This document shows positions 26,543-33,801 of a stretch of DNA of 34,902 nucleotides, piece after piece. The first letter of the stretch is position 1, and each line of letters starts with the position of its first letter. The DNA is taken from positions 24,001 through 58,902 of the forward strand of contig NZ_BMYR01000015.1 of assembly GCF_014652375.1 (NCBI RefSeq), in the 5' to 3' direction. Position numbers and translations under genes: made by a program. The DNA comes from Alishewanella tabrizica. Lineage in GTDB: Bacteria > Pseudomonadota > Gammaproteobacteria > Enterobacterales > Alteromonadaceae. The notes under the pieces were generated by a model. That model was given only the letters and a program-made list of their open reading frames with translations, was not told the origin of the DNA and made no database searches.

Positions 26543-26935
26543 ATGCCGCAAACCGATATGCAAACTCGCTTAATTGCATTGGCAGAGGCAAATGCAGAAA
26601 TCGCCGCGCTATGGTTATATGGTTCGCGCGCCCGAGGCACCGCCCATGCTGACAGCGATTATGATTTAGCTGTATTGTTTAATACTTATCAGCCGGATCC
26701 ACTGGAGCGCCGCTTAGCACCTGAATTATTAGCGATGGCTTGGCAGCGTGAGTTACCTGCTATCCAACTGTCAGTTATTGATGTGCAGCAAGTGCCATTG
26801 CCTTTGGCTTTTACTGTCGTTAGCGACAATCGGCTGCTTTACTGCTGTGACGATTTCGCCCGGCTGGAGTTTGAGCGTCGTACCCTGTCAAAATGGGAAA
26901 TAGATCATCTTTATCATAAGGCGCATTATGCTTAA
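26543..26935 (+). CDS. mntA: MntA-type nucleotidyltransferase antitoxin
   Basis: A minimal nucleotidyltransferase of about 130 residues. It carries the exact antitoxin signature GSX10DXD: G27-S28, ten residues, then D39-Y-D41 in YGSRARGTAHADSDYDLAV. In characterised MntA-HepT pairs this enzyme AMPylates a tyrosine of the toxin and silences it. I chose ATG 26543, which has a GAG-type ribosome site about 6 bases upstream. An ATG at 26471 leaves only one base after its AGAGG, and one at 26525 has no site. Its 3' end overlaps hepT by 8 bases, so the two proteins are translated together. Confidence 0.9.
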   Translation: MPQTDMQTRLIALAEANAEIAALWLYGSRARGTAHADSDYDLAVLFNTYQPDPLERRLAPELLAMAWQRELPAIQLSVIDVQQVPLPLAFTVVSDNRLLYCCDDFARLEFERRTLSKWEIDHLYHKAHYA

Positions 26936-27341
26936 TGCCTATTTAGATCATATAGAAGAACATTGCAACGCTTGTCTGGAATTGCTGGAACAACTTGCCA
27001 CCACGGCGAGTAAGCAACCCTTATCCCGCATAGAACAAAGTGCGGCTGAACGGCAGTTACAAGTGTTGGTAGAAGCAGCAATTGGGATTGCCAAGCATTG
27101 GGTTAAGGCGCAAAGTGGATCTGCACCAAGCGATGCTTATAGTAGCTTTGAAAAGCTGAGCCAACTCGGCAAGTTAGACCAAAGCGAGCTATTGCAGTGG
27201 CGAAAAATTATTGGCTTGCGTAATGCGTTAGTACATGATTATTTAAATTTTAGTGTTGAGGTATTGCAGCGTGTACTGATAAAGCGGCAATTTGTTCAGG
27301 TGTTTCAGTTTATGCAGAAGGCCAGCGCAGCCTTACGTTAA
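26928..27341 (+). CDS. hepT: HepT-type HEPN toxin (RNase)
   Basis: A 137-residue all-helical HEPN-domain protein of the DUF86/HepT group. The catalytic and regulatory motif RX4HXY is complete: R98-NALV-H103-D-Y105. R and H are the RNase active site and Y105 is the predicted AMPylation target of the partner. The protein has HIEEHCNACLELLEQL near the N-terminus and AAIGIAKHWVKAQ in the middle, both typical of the family. HepT cleaves RNA (tRNA in studied cases) as a dimer. The order antitoxin then toxin, overlapping, matches known pairs; such pairs stabilise mobile DNA or act in defence. Confidence 0.92.
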   Translation: MLNAYLDHIEEHCNACLELLEQLATTASKQPLSRIEQSAAERQLQVLVEAAIGIAKHWVKAQSGSAPSDAYSSFEKLSQLGKLDQSELLQWRKIIGLRNALVHDYLNFSVEVLQRVLIKRQFVQVFQFMQKASAALR

Positions 27342-27369
27342 AAGTAATATCGTTAATCAGGGATGATGG

Positions 27370-28371
27370 ATGCGAGTTTTATCAAGTGTGATTTTGCTGC
27401 TATGCGCGGTTTTCTCTCAAAATACTTTCGCCCAGCAGCAGTATACCGAGGCAACGTGTTTACTCTTGCAGCAGCAAATTGACCGTTTTGCGGCGCAGCC
27501 AGAAAGTCGGCATTATCGGCAAGCTCTGCGGGATTTTAACCAGCATTGCCAAAATCCCATAGCCGCACCCGCTAAGCCGCTGGTGTTAAGTAATGTGCCG
27601 ACTAAAACGATTGCGTCTTCTACGGTAGCTAGCTCAGCCACCGAGCCTGTAGTTTTAACTGCCACGCCTGAAAACACTGCCGCGGTACCATTTAAGCTTG
27701 ATATGGGCGCTATGATGTTCAGCCTATTTCAGCCGCATATTCCTTACATCGTTATTTTCCTGGTGGCGTTAATATTATTTCGCCTGGTCTTTTGGCTGTT
27801 GTTTGCTAATCAGGCGCAGTTTTTGGGGGCTATGGCTGAATGGCAATTACACCGTGTGTTGTTACAGCGGTTGCCAGAAGGTTATCAGCACTATCGTAAT
27901 CTGGTCTTGCAGACGGCGCAGGGCGATTTAACCGAGATTGATCATCTGGTACTGAGCCGTTTTGGTATTTTTGTGGTGGAAGTAAAAAACTACCGGGGCT
28001 GGATCTTCGGTAGTGAGCAGCAGGACTATTGGACAGTACAGCATTTTCGGCGTAAACACCGTTTTCAAAATCCGTTGCGGCAGAATTATAAGCATACAGA
28101 GGCAGTAAAATTCGCCTTGGGCTTAACTTCGCAAGATTGCAGACAAGTGCATTCGGTGGTGGCTTTTAGTGAGCGCGCTAAGCTAAAAACACCTTTGCCT
28201 GCGCATGTGTGTTATATCCGGCGAGTAGCAGATTATATACAACAGTTTTCCCAGCCTTGTTTTAATGATGAGCAACTTAGGCAGTTTGCTGCCAAGCTCA
28301 ATGTTACAGCCTCTGCGAAATCTGCGATGCGTAAAGCCCATAAACAACAGGTTACCGGACCGCATCGCTAG
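27370..28371 (+). CDS. Membrane protein with novel two-Cys N-terminal domain and C-terminal NERD domain
   Basis: A 333-residue protein. Residues 1-22 are a signal peptide (ending FAQQQY). Residues 22-62 form a short domain with cysteines C30 and C60, followed by a Thr/Ala/Pro linker. A membrane helix lies at about 123-146 (PYIVIFLVALILFRLVFWLLF). A NERD domain runs from about 155, with LTEIDHLVLSRFGIFVVEVKNY holding nuclease-like residues D191, E204 and K206. NERD is related to restriction-endonuclease folds and occurs in several defence proteins. The topology suggests the two-Cys part is outside and NERD is in the cytoplasm. The N-terminal part is shared with the protein at 33802. The function is unknown. 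Confidence 0.85.
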   Translation: MRVLSSVILLLCAVFSQNTFAQQQYTEATCLLLQQQIDRFAAQPESRHYRQALRDFNQHCQNPIAAPAKPLVLSNVPTKTIASSTVASSATEPVVLTATPENTAAVPFKLDMGAMMFSLFQPHIPYIVIFLVALILFRLVFWLLFANQAQFLGAMAEWQLHRVLLQRLPEGYQHYRNLVLQTAQGDLTEIDHLVLSRFGIFVVEVKNYRGWIFGSEQQDYWTVQHFRRKHRFQNPLRQNYKHTEAVKFALGLTSQDCRQVHSVVAFSERAKLKTPLPAHVCYIRRVADYIQQFSQPCFNDEQLRQFAAKLNVTASAKSAMRKAHKQQVTGPHR

Positions 28372-28445
28372 CGAGGGACAATAGTGTTGTAAAGGCACTG
28401 CATTTCTGTAATGATTATTGGTTGATAACTTAAAAAAGGATTTTT

Positions 28446-28850
28446 ATGAAAAAGTTTCTATTGCTGTTACTCGTAATAGCTGGCATCTACCATTTTCAAG
28501 GTAGTAATTTAAGCCAAGGGTTTGAGGAAGGGTTCCAAAATGTTGTGGCAGAGCAACACGACGGCCCTAAACAACATCTATCTGCTCAGCAGCGTGAATT
28601 ACAAAAAACGCTATTGCGTATCCGTAATAATGGCCCCTTTCCATACGACCGGGATGGTATTACTTTTCATAATCGAGAACGTCTGTTGCCTATTAAACAC
28701 AGTGGTTATTACCGGGAATATACTGTAGATACACCTGGCCTTTCTCATCGTGGCCCGAGGCGTGTGGTTACGGGAGGGAACCCACCTGATGTTTTTTACT
28801 ATACAGAAGATCATTACAAATCTTTCCGGCAAATTAGCGGCGTTCCATGA
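28446..28850 (+). CDS. Barnase-like exported guanyl-preferring ribonuclease (RNase N1/T1 family)
   Basis: A 134-residue protein with an N-terminal hydrophobic leader (FLLLLLVIAGIYHF, residues 4-17) and a microbial RNase domain from about residue 53. The domain has FPYDRDGITFHNRERLLP, then HSGYYREYTVDTPGLSHRG and VFYYTEDHYKSFRQI. By comparison with barnase, E91 is the base, arginines at 102-106 bind phosphate, and H123 in DHYKSF is the acid. All three positions are filled, so activity is expected. The start of the barstar-like inhibitor gene overlaps its stop by 4 bases (ATGA). Such RNases can be secreted weapons or toxin modules. Confidence 0.88.
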   Translation: MKKFLLLLLVIAGIYHFQGSNLSQGFEEGFQNVVAEQHDGPKQHLSAQQRELQKTLLRIRNNGPFPYDRDGITFHNRERLLPIKHSGYYREYTVDTPGLSHRGPRRVVTGGNPPDVFYYTEDHYKSFRQISGVP

Positions 28851-29203
28851 ATTTACCTAACATAAACAGCCATATTTCTCTATTGCATGCTGTTGCCCCC
28901 GCCAACACTATAGGTTTAACAGCTAACAACATAGTTAACCGAGAGACCATTTTAAACAGCTTGCAGCATTCTTTTCGGTTTCCTGACTATTTTGGGGGTA
29001 ACTTTGATGCGGCCTACGATCTATTGCTGGATGAAGTGGATACGTTAAAAAACTCAACGGTTTGGCGTTTTGCCATCGATGGCAAGGCGAATGTTGACGA
29101 ACAGGCGCTGGTTTATTGGCAGCAACTTATGCGGGATACTCAAGATTATGCGAGTACTAAAGGTATCGCGCTTGATATTGAGCTTTATATTGAGCCTTGC
29201 TAA
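28847..29203 (+). CDS. Barstar-like RNase inhibitor
   Basis: A 118-residue cytoplasmic protein of the barstar family. The family core FPDYFGGNFDAAYDLLLDEVD (about residues 45-65) is clear; in barstar this helix and its acidic residues plug the barnase active site. There is no signal peptide, consistent with protecting the producing cell before export. Its ATG overlaps the RNase stop codon, giving tight coupling of toxin and immunity. It ends just before a cluster of GGGTCAG-type repeats. The partner is almost certainly the RNase immediately upstream. Confidence 0.9.
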   Translation: MNLPNINSHISLLHAVAPANTIGLTANNIVNRETILNSLQHSFRFPDYFGGNFDAAYDLLLDEVDTLKNSTVWRFAIDGKANVDEQALVYWQQLMRDTQDYASTKGIALDIELYIEPC

Positions 29204-29204
29204 A

Positions 29205-29251
29205 GAACCTTCGGGGTAAGAACCTTCGAAGAACCTTCGGGGTCAGATACC
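29205..29251 (+). repeat. GGGTCAG-type dispersed repeats, copies B and C
   Basis: GAACCTTCGGGGT occurs at 29205-29217 and again at 29231-29243, the second continuing as CAGATACC and matching copy A. Between them is AAGAACCTTCGAAGAACC, a further partial copy. The cluster starts right after the barstar stop codon. Confidence 0.65.
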
Positions 29252-29356
29252 GAGGAGCCTCGTTACTTTCGCCATTAGCATGGCCCTCAGTATTCTGCCC
29301 GGCTCGGTTAGCCTCGCGGGTGCTCTTGGCTTTTTACCCTGTCGGCGTGTATCAGT

Positions 29357-29410
29357 AATTTCTTTGTGGTCAAATACTTTCAAGAAACCAAAGGCAAAAC
29401 GTTGGAATAG
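29357..29410 (+). pseudogene. Remnant of an MFS sugar-porter C-terminus
   Basis: One frame reads NFFVVKYFQETKGKTLE and then a TAG stop. This is the classic end of sugar-porter family MFS transporters (final helix, then PETKGKTLE). Upstream the frame is broken: a TAG at 29309 and no recognisable helices, so only the tail survives. The identification rests on 17 residues. The DNA from 29252 to 29356 shows no other gene I can support. Confidence 0.45.
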
Positions 29411-29441
29411 ATGTAACCCAAGGGGATTGTCAAAATGAGCG

Positions 29442-29859
29442 AAAAGCGCTCGGAAAGTCGTTAGCTTGCGAAGTAAAGTCCGGCAGAAGTTGTTACCAAA
29501 GACATAGGTAACAACTTCATTCAATGCGGTAGCTTGAAGATGGATTTTGACGACGCGCAAAACTGGGCCTGGTGTAACAGCCAGTTTGCGGCCATTGGAA
29601 ACTTACGTAAAAACCCAGAAAATCCCGCATGGCGTTATTTGCGATTGGTCGGAAAGGTATACCGCGCCTTATGTTGGGTTATGGGCATTAGAAGACCCTG
29701 AAGATCTGGAGTTTGTCGGACACTGGATTCTGGCTGGCGATAGTACTGGGGGGCAACCCCAACCCGTGCCGTTTGACCACCAAGGTGAAACAACTGAGCC
29801 GTCAAGCGCAGTTACTAGCCTTGTGGGCGGCTGATGATGAGTTGTGGGATGTAGATTAG
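29442..29859 (+). repeat. Copy 2 of the DUF4826 duplication (shortened)
   Basis: It matches 25203-25753 from the upstream region to the stop codon, but lacks an internal block of about 130 bases between the FDH codons and the KQLSRQAQL codons. Confidence 0.85.
29540..29859 (+). pseudogene. Decayed second copy of the DUF4826 gene
   Basis: The original ATG is at 29540 and opens as MDFDDAQNWAWCNSQFAAIG, as in the intact copy. A one-base G insertion in the GCCATTGGAAAC stretch (about 29599) then shifts the frame. The shifted frame continues the family sequence (IPHGVICDWSERYTAPYVGLWALEDPED and FVGHWILAGDSTGGQPQPVP are recognisable). Later an internal deletion removes the middle of the C-terminal half, after which the ending LLALWAADDELWDVD returns to the ancestral end. 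Two independent lesions show that it is not functional. Confidence 0.85.
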
Positions 29860-29869
29860 TGTTAAATCG

Positions 29870-30153
29870 CTAATCGCCCACGCCGGAGTTACGATCACTA
29901 TGCTGCAAGCTGTCGATGACGATTACCACTGCCAAGAGTTCCGCTGTCCACTCTGGTTTTGGATCTGAACCGTATAGGTATCAGACCAACTAAACCACTT
30001 TTTGGAAATGCTCGCCACCAATTGGCCTTGTTGCCGGATCTCGTATTCGTGCTGCCAAAAGTTGCCAGTCATTTCCAGCGGCCCTTGCGGGGTTTGCACC
30101 ATAAACTTACTGGTTAGAAACGCCCAAAAGCGCTTACGCACTAGCCAAACGAG
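29870..30153 (-). pseudogene. Truncated, frameshifted LURP-one-related (tubby-C-like) gene
   Basis: The readable part (from GTG 30141) shows FWAFLTSKFMVQTPQGPLEM, then GNFWQHEYEI and VASISKKWFSWSDTYTVQI. These are the second half of bacterial LURP-one-related proteins. Upstream coding similarity continues to LVW at 30153, then meets a TAG, so the N-terminal half is missing. Near the SGQRNS codons the frame breaks. The neighbouring frame restores the family ending ELLAVVIVIDSLQH and runs to a TAG at 29870. So the gene is both truncated and frameshifted. The LURP-one fold is a phospholipid-scramblase relative of unknown bacterial role. Confidence 0.7.
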
Positions 30154-30230
30154 CTAAGATATAGAAGGCTGAAATCATCTGAAAAACTAGGCAGCACTCG
30201 TACTTAAAAAAGCTTTGGAAACTGACGCCT

Positions 30231-30269
30231 TAAAACAAAAAACACGCAGACGATAATGTCATGCGCGTT
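30231..30269 (-). terminator. Rho-independent terminator of the PEP-CTERM gene
   Basis: On the minus strand AACGCGCA pairs with TGCGTGTT (8 bp with one G-U) around a 13-base loop, followed by TTTTTTGTTTTA. It lies 22 bases after the PEP-CTERM stop codon. Confidence 0.75.
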
Positions 30270-30290
30270 TTTCGTCAAATCAGCGGGGTA

Positions 30291-31094
30291 CTATTTACGC
30301 TTACGTAGTTGCAGTAATACTAAGCCACCGGCTAATAAAGCAATTGTAGCAGGCGCTGGAACGGGGACGCTGTTTGTTCCAACTTCTACACGTATAGCAG
30401 ATCTAGCTTTCTCTTCGTTATTGACAGATGCCGTAAGCGCAAATGTATATATGCCATTAGCATTTGCATCAAAAGACTGACCGCTTGGAGGAGTAATAAA
30501 AGTTGGATTACCATTATTGCTCAAAAAATTGAAATTGAGGTTTTGAGAGCCCTGTAAAGTATAGGTAAGTATTCCATTGTCTATTTGCTCTACAAATTTC
30601 CAATCTTTTAAACCAGTAGTACTCAATTGGTTTAGATTTAAAACGCCATGTGTTGATTTTGAATTATCTGAATTTGGATTGAAATCATAAAAAAGCTCAA
30701 ATACATATCCATCTGGGTTACCAGATGAAGCTAAATTATCTAGGCTTGGGAAATTAACATAGAAATTGAAATTCCATAATGCGCCTTCAAGAATAGATCC
30801 CTGTGGTGTATTTTTGCCTGGTTCAGCATAAAAAGTGCCTGCGCCATTGTTAGATAAAGGCGAGTTGTTATAACGGCCATGGGCTGACAAACCTAAAGTA
30901 AAGTTACGAAATCTAGAGATAGCAACTGCATCATTAGGAATACCTGAACCACCCCAGGTTGCGCTGGGTAAAGGAACAAATTCGTCAAAAGTTGGAGTAA
31001 TAATGGCAGCTTGTGCGGCAGCAGTTAACCCACACAGCAACAATATGCTTTGCAATGTTTTCGTTAAGCTAGGGATAAAAGTAGACTTTTTCAT
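30291..31094 (-). CDS. PEP-CTERM-type exported protein
   Basis: A 267-residue exported protein. The N-terminus has a signal peptide (LQSILLLCGLTAAAQA, before AIITPTF). The C-terminus is a PEP-CTERM sorting signal: VPAPA in place of VPEPS, a hydrophobic helix TIALLAGGLVLLQL, and the basic tail RKRK. Such signals are handled by an exosortase (EpsH), which is not encoded in this window. The mature part is Asn/Ser/Gly-rich and probably beta-rich; its role is unknown. I chose ATG 31094 because AAGGAAG lies 6 bases upstream; an earlier in-frame start at 31136 lacks that. The gene is visibly richer in A/T than its neighbours, which may mean recent transfer. Confidence 0.85.
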   Translation of the reverse strand: MKKSTFIPSLTKTLQSILLLCGLTAAAQAAIITPTFDEFVPLPSATWGGSGIPNDAVAISRFRNFTLGLSAHGRYNNSPLSNNGAGTFYAEPGKNTPQGSILEGALWNFNFYVNFPSLDNLASSGNPDGYVFELFYDFNPNSDNSKSTHGVLNLNQLSTTGLKDWKFVEQIDNGILTYTLQGSQNLNFNFLSNNGNPTFITPPSGQSFDANANGIYTFALTASVNNEEKARSAIRVEVGTNSVPVPAPATIALLAGGLVLLQLRKRK

Positions 31095-31448
31095 ACGATA
31101 CTTCCTTAGTACTGCGTGCTGATAATACAAAAGCACTATGCTATAGCTATGTTAAGCAATAATCACGCCATTTATTTTATTTTAAATAAAAACAATAGCT
31201 TATGATTTCCCTGTTTTTGGGGCAAAGGTAAGTGTAAAAGAACCTGACAGCGATTAATGCGCGGTTAATATTTCGCCTGTTAACCTAGTAAGGTATTTAT
31301 TAGCATCGCTTGCAGTTAAGGTCTTATTTTAGTGATCGGCTTTATGTCGTAGCAAGCTACTTTTTACCTTCAGCAGCAACCTAGGCATAACGGCATAACA
31401 GGTGTTATTGCGGCATGGGTTATGTAACTAAGGTAGTAGGAGAGCGCC
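31095..31448. other. Gene-free spacer between divergent genes
   Basis: About 350 bases, A/T-rich near the PEP-CTERM side. It should hold promoters for the PEP-CTERM gene and the small gene at 31449. I see no RNA gene, terminator or convincing promoter pair in it. Confidence 0.5.
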
Positions 31449-31811
31449 ATGAAATCTACAGACACGCCAAACCGCTCAGGCTTATCAACAAATCCCCCCG
31501 GAGAGGTGGCGAGTAACTTGGGTACACAGGCAAAAAAATACAACACAGCAGCAAGCCATTCTGGCACAACGGGAAGCAATGTGGTGTTGCATCCCTCTGC
31601 TGGCGCGTCGAGTAAAAGTGTTGTATTTAAAGATGCAAATTATGCGGATGCCAAGCCTGTAGCAACGGCACAACAGAACGCGCCTACACCCTTCTTAGCC
31701 GCGGATGCACCACGTCAGCACACGGCATCGCTGCTGAAAAATACCTGCTATGGCCGAGGTTACGAAACCAGCCATCAAGACTTAGCCGATATTATCGATA
31801 GCTTGCACTAA
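31449..31811 (+). CDS. Small protein of unknown function, largely disordered
   Basis: A 120-residue protein that I do not recognise. Residues 1-90 are rich in Ser, Ala, Thr, Asn and Pro and look disordered. The last 25 residues are more ordered (LLKNTCYGRGYETSHQDLAD, then IIDSLH) with one Cys, and could be a short binding motif or helix. There is no signal peptide or membrane helix. A strong ribosome site (AGGAG) lies 6 bases before the ATG, which argues for a real gene. It is monocistronic, followed by a set of degenerate short repeats. Confidence 0.55.
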   Translation: MKSTDTPNRSGLSTNPPGEVASNLGTQAKKYNTAASHSGTTGSNVVLHPSAGASSKSVVFKDANYADAKPVATAQQNAPTPFLAADAPRQHTASLLKNTCYGRGYETSHQDLADIIDSLH

Positions 31812-31820
31812 GGGTGTGGG

Positions 31821-31916
31821 CATAGCGTTAAACCCGAAAGCGTTACGCTAGGGGTGAAGCTATCGTGTTAAAACCACGTATAGCGGTTAAAATTAGCATA
31901 GCGGTTAAAAACCCGT
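31821..31916 (+). repeat. Degenerate short direct repeats (catagcggttaaaaccc-like)
   Basis: Four variants of a roughly 16-base unit follow each other. They are catagcgttaaacccg (31821), ctatcgtgttaaaacc (about 31860), gtatagcggttaaaat (about 31879) and catagcggttaaaaacccg (about 31898). Spacing is irregular. The meaning is unknown; they lie between a small gene and the convergent DUF3667 gene. Confidence 0.5.
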
Positions 31917-31951
31917 ACAGCTCTTATAACTATGCTCAGCCGTTTAAACGT

Positions 31952-32899
31952 TTAGGCCCATAAAATACTTAACATAATGACGCCGACTAAAGCAGTTAGT
32001 GCCATCAGATTATAGATGGAGCTGACCAACCAAAACTTTAGCAGTGTTTTGCGCCAATTTTGCGCATAATAATATTTCTGGAATAGCAGCAAATACAATG
32101 GGATCCAGAATAATACCCCTTGCGCCAACCAACTGACGGGGGTTGTAAGCCACAATAGGCTGATACCTTCTTGCAGTGCGAATGCGGTGAGTTTTCCTGC
32201 CAGCAATTCTAGTGCTAAGTAAAGCACACTAAATTGCAATATAAAGCTGTGGCTATGCAGCGCTACGATCAGGTGTTCGGTATAAAAACGCCCACTGCGG
32301 CAATAAACCAGTTTTAATAACAACGCAAACATGGGTAGCAACACCAACAGCATTTGCGGCGCTAAGCTAAAAAATTTATTAATAGCCAACTTAGGGTTTG
32401 CGCTTAGCTCGGTCAGTTTTCGGCCAAAGGTGCTGTTTTCATCGCTCGATAAAAAGTCTAAATCCATCCCTTCGGCTTTGGCATCGGTTTGAATTTGCGT
32501 CATTAATTCTTGCTGAAATTGCACTGCATCAACCGGCGCGCCGGTGACAACCGAGGGCAGGGTAGCACTCTCGTCATTTAAGGTTACCGCATTATTCGGC
32601 AGCAATTTTGCCAACAATAAAAAGGCGATAATCGACGTAAATAAATACAAACGTAGCGGTGGAACATAAGGCACGCGATGCCCAGCCACATACCGACGAC
32701 TTAAAAAGCTGGGGCGAAACCACAAAGGCAACAAGGTGCGCCAAACACGGGCATCCCAGTTACTAAACTCGCCAAAAAACTCTGTTACCACACCGCCAAC
32801 ATGGCGAATGTGATGTTTTTTTTCTTGGCCACATTGATGGCAAAAATTACCCTGTAATACGGTATAACAATTATCGCACTGCCGTGTTGTTGCATCCAT
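31952..32899 (-). CDS. DUF3667 zinc-ribbon membrane protein
   Basis: A protein of about 315 residues. The N-terminal zinc ribbon has CDNC and, after a gap, CHQCGQ. The conserved DUF3667 block follows with NWDARVWRTLLPLWFRPSFL, then RYVAGHRVPYVPPLRLYLF. There are about five hydrophobic helices, one just after that block and the others in the C-terminal half. The function is unknown; the family is often next to exported or signalling proteins. The start is uncertain. ATG 32899 lies just ahead of the zinc ribbon with only a weak AAG site, and a TTG at 32962 would add 21 residues but has no ribosome site. A GGGTCAG-type palindrome lies upstream. Confidence 0.8.
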   Translation of the reverse strand: MDATTRQCDNCYTVLQGNFCHQCGQEKKHHIRHVGGVVTEFFGEFSNWDARVWRTLLPLWFRPSFLSRRYVAGHRVPYVPPLRLYLFTSIIAFLLLAKLLPNNAVTLNDESATLPSVVTGAPVDAVQFQQELMTQIQTDAKAEGMDLDFLSSDENSTFGRKLTELSANPKLAINKFFSLAPQMLLVLLPMFALLLKLVYCRSGRFYTEHLIVALHSHSFILQFSVLYLALELLAGKLTAFALQEGISLLWLTTPVSWLAQGVLFWIPLYLLLFQKYYYAQNWRKTLLKFWLVSSIYNLMALTALVGVIMLSILWA

Positions 32900-32981
32900 T
32901 TCTTGATTACACGCTGCTAAGGTGTCTTTATTAAATAGTACGTGAAAACAATGTTTTAGCAAGTGCTGCTAAGTGTTATTT

Positions 32982-33000
32982 GGGATCTGATCCCGAAAGG
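32982..33000 (-). repeat. GGGTCAG-type dispersed repeat, copy D (inverse orientation)
   Basis: On the minus strand it reads CCTTTCGGGATCAGATCCC, a diverged form of copy A. It contains the perfect palindrome GGGATC-T-GATCCC. Confidence 0.55.
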
Positions 33001-33119
33001 GCCTAAGCTTAATTACTATATAGCAATTATTAGCGCGATACGGTAAACAGCTAATATGTACTCCTTTATCTGCTAATATGTCATTAAACTGCAAACTGAC
33101 TAAAAGAGAGTCTTAACGA

Positions 33120-33719
33120 ATGTATTTTGCAATATTACGTAACGCTTTATGGTTAATTTTGGCCTTGCCACTTTCTGTGCTGGCAACTGAACCGCAGCAA
33201 GCGGTCTTTGCTCAGTTTTTTCAACAATTAAGCTTACAGTGCGGTAAAGCTTATCCAGGTAAATTGACCTTGGAGCCGCCAGGCGATGATATGCTAACGG
33301 GTACTGAATTGTTGATTGTGCATTTTCGCGAATGTAGCGAAACACAATTAAAAGTTCCTTTTCATATAGAGTTGGAAGCAAGCCAAGAGTGGAATCGTTC
33401 TCGGACGTGGATTTTTACCAAGCATGCAGATAGGCTGGAGCTGCGGCATGATCATCGTACTAAAGCAGGTACTGATGACAAGATCACCATGTATGGTGGT
33501 TTTTCGTATGGTGAAGGCAGCGTTATTCGGCATGACTTTCAGTCGGTAGAGAGAACCGCTGAGTCTGGCTTTTATCGAGGCTGGCGGATCGAAATTGAAC
33601 CCGGTGTGCGCTATACCTATGGCACGGTCCGCGGTAAGGAATGGAGCTGGCGCATTGATTTTGATTTAAGCCAGCCTCTACCTGAAATCCCACCCGCACC
33701 TTGGGGTCATTCGCCTTAA
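33120..33719 (+). CDS. Exported protein of unknown function
   Basis: A 199-residue protein with a signal peptide (LWLILALPLSVLA, residues 10-22, cleavage likely before TEPQQ). Two Cys (GKAYPG is preceded by QC; FRECSE follows later) may form a disulfide. The middle has LELRHDHRTKAGTDDKITMYGG, which I recall from small secreted proteins of other proteobacteria that have no named function. The C-terminus is beta-rich and ends with a Pro-rich tail. An AGAGAG ribosome site precedes the ATG. It faces away from the DUF3667 gene and is followed by the two-Cys paralog gene at 33802; a shared transcript with that gene is possible but not clear. Confidence 0.6.
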   Translation: MYFAILRNALWLILALPLSVLATEPQQAVFAQFFQQLSLQCGKAYPGKLTLEPPGDDMLTGTELLIVHFRECSETQLKVPFHIELEASQEWNRSRTWIFTKHADRLELRHDHRTKAGTDDKITMYGGFSYGEGSVIRHDFQSVERTAESGFYRGWRIEIEPGVRYTYGTVRGKEWSWRIDFDLSQPLPEIPPAPWGHSP

Positions 33720-33801
33720 GCTAATAAGGATTTTTGCGTTGAGTCTTGCCGTAGTGTTCTAAGCTTGTTAGCATTTAGTATCACTACTTCAAGGATGAAT
33801 T

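Noticed and set aside
29243..29560. A 105-codon minus-strand ORF across the repeat cluster
   Set aside because: It crosses the MFS remnant and the duplicated DUF4826 upstream DNA in antisense; its sequence is basic and patternless.
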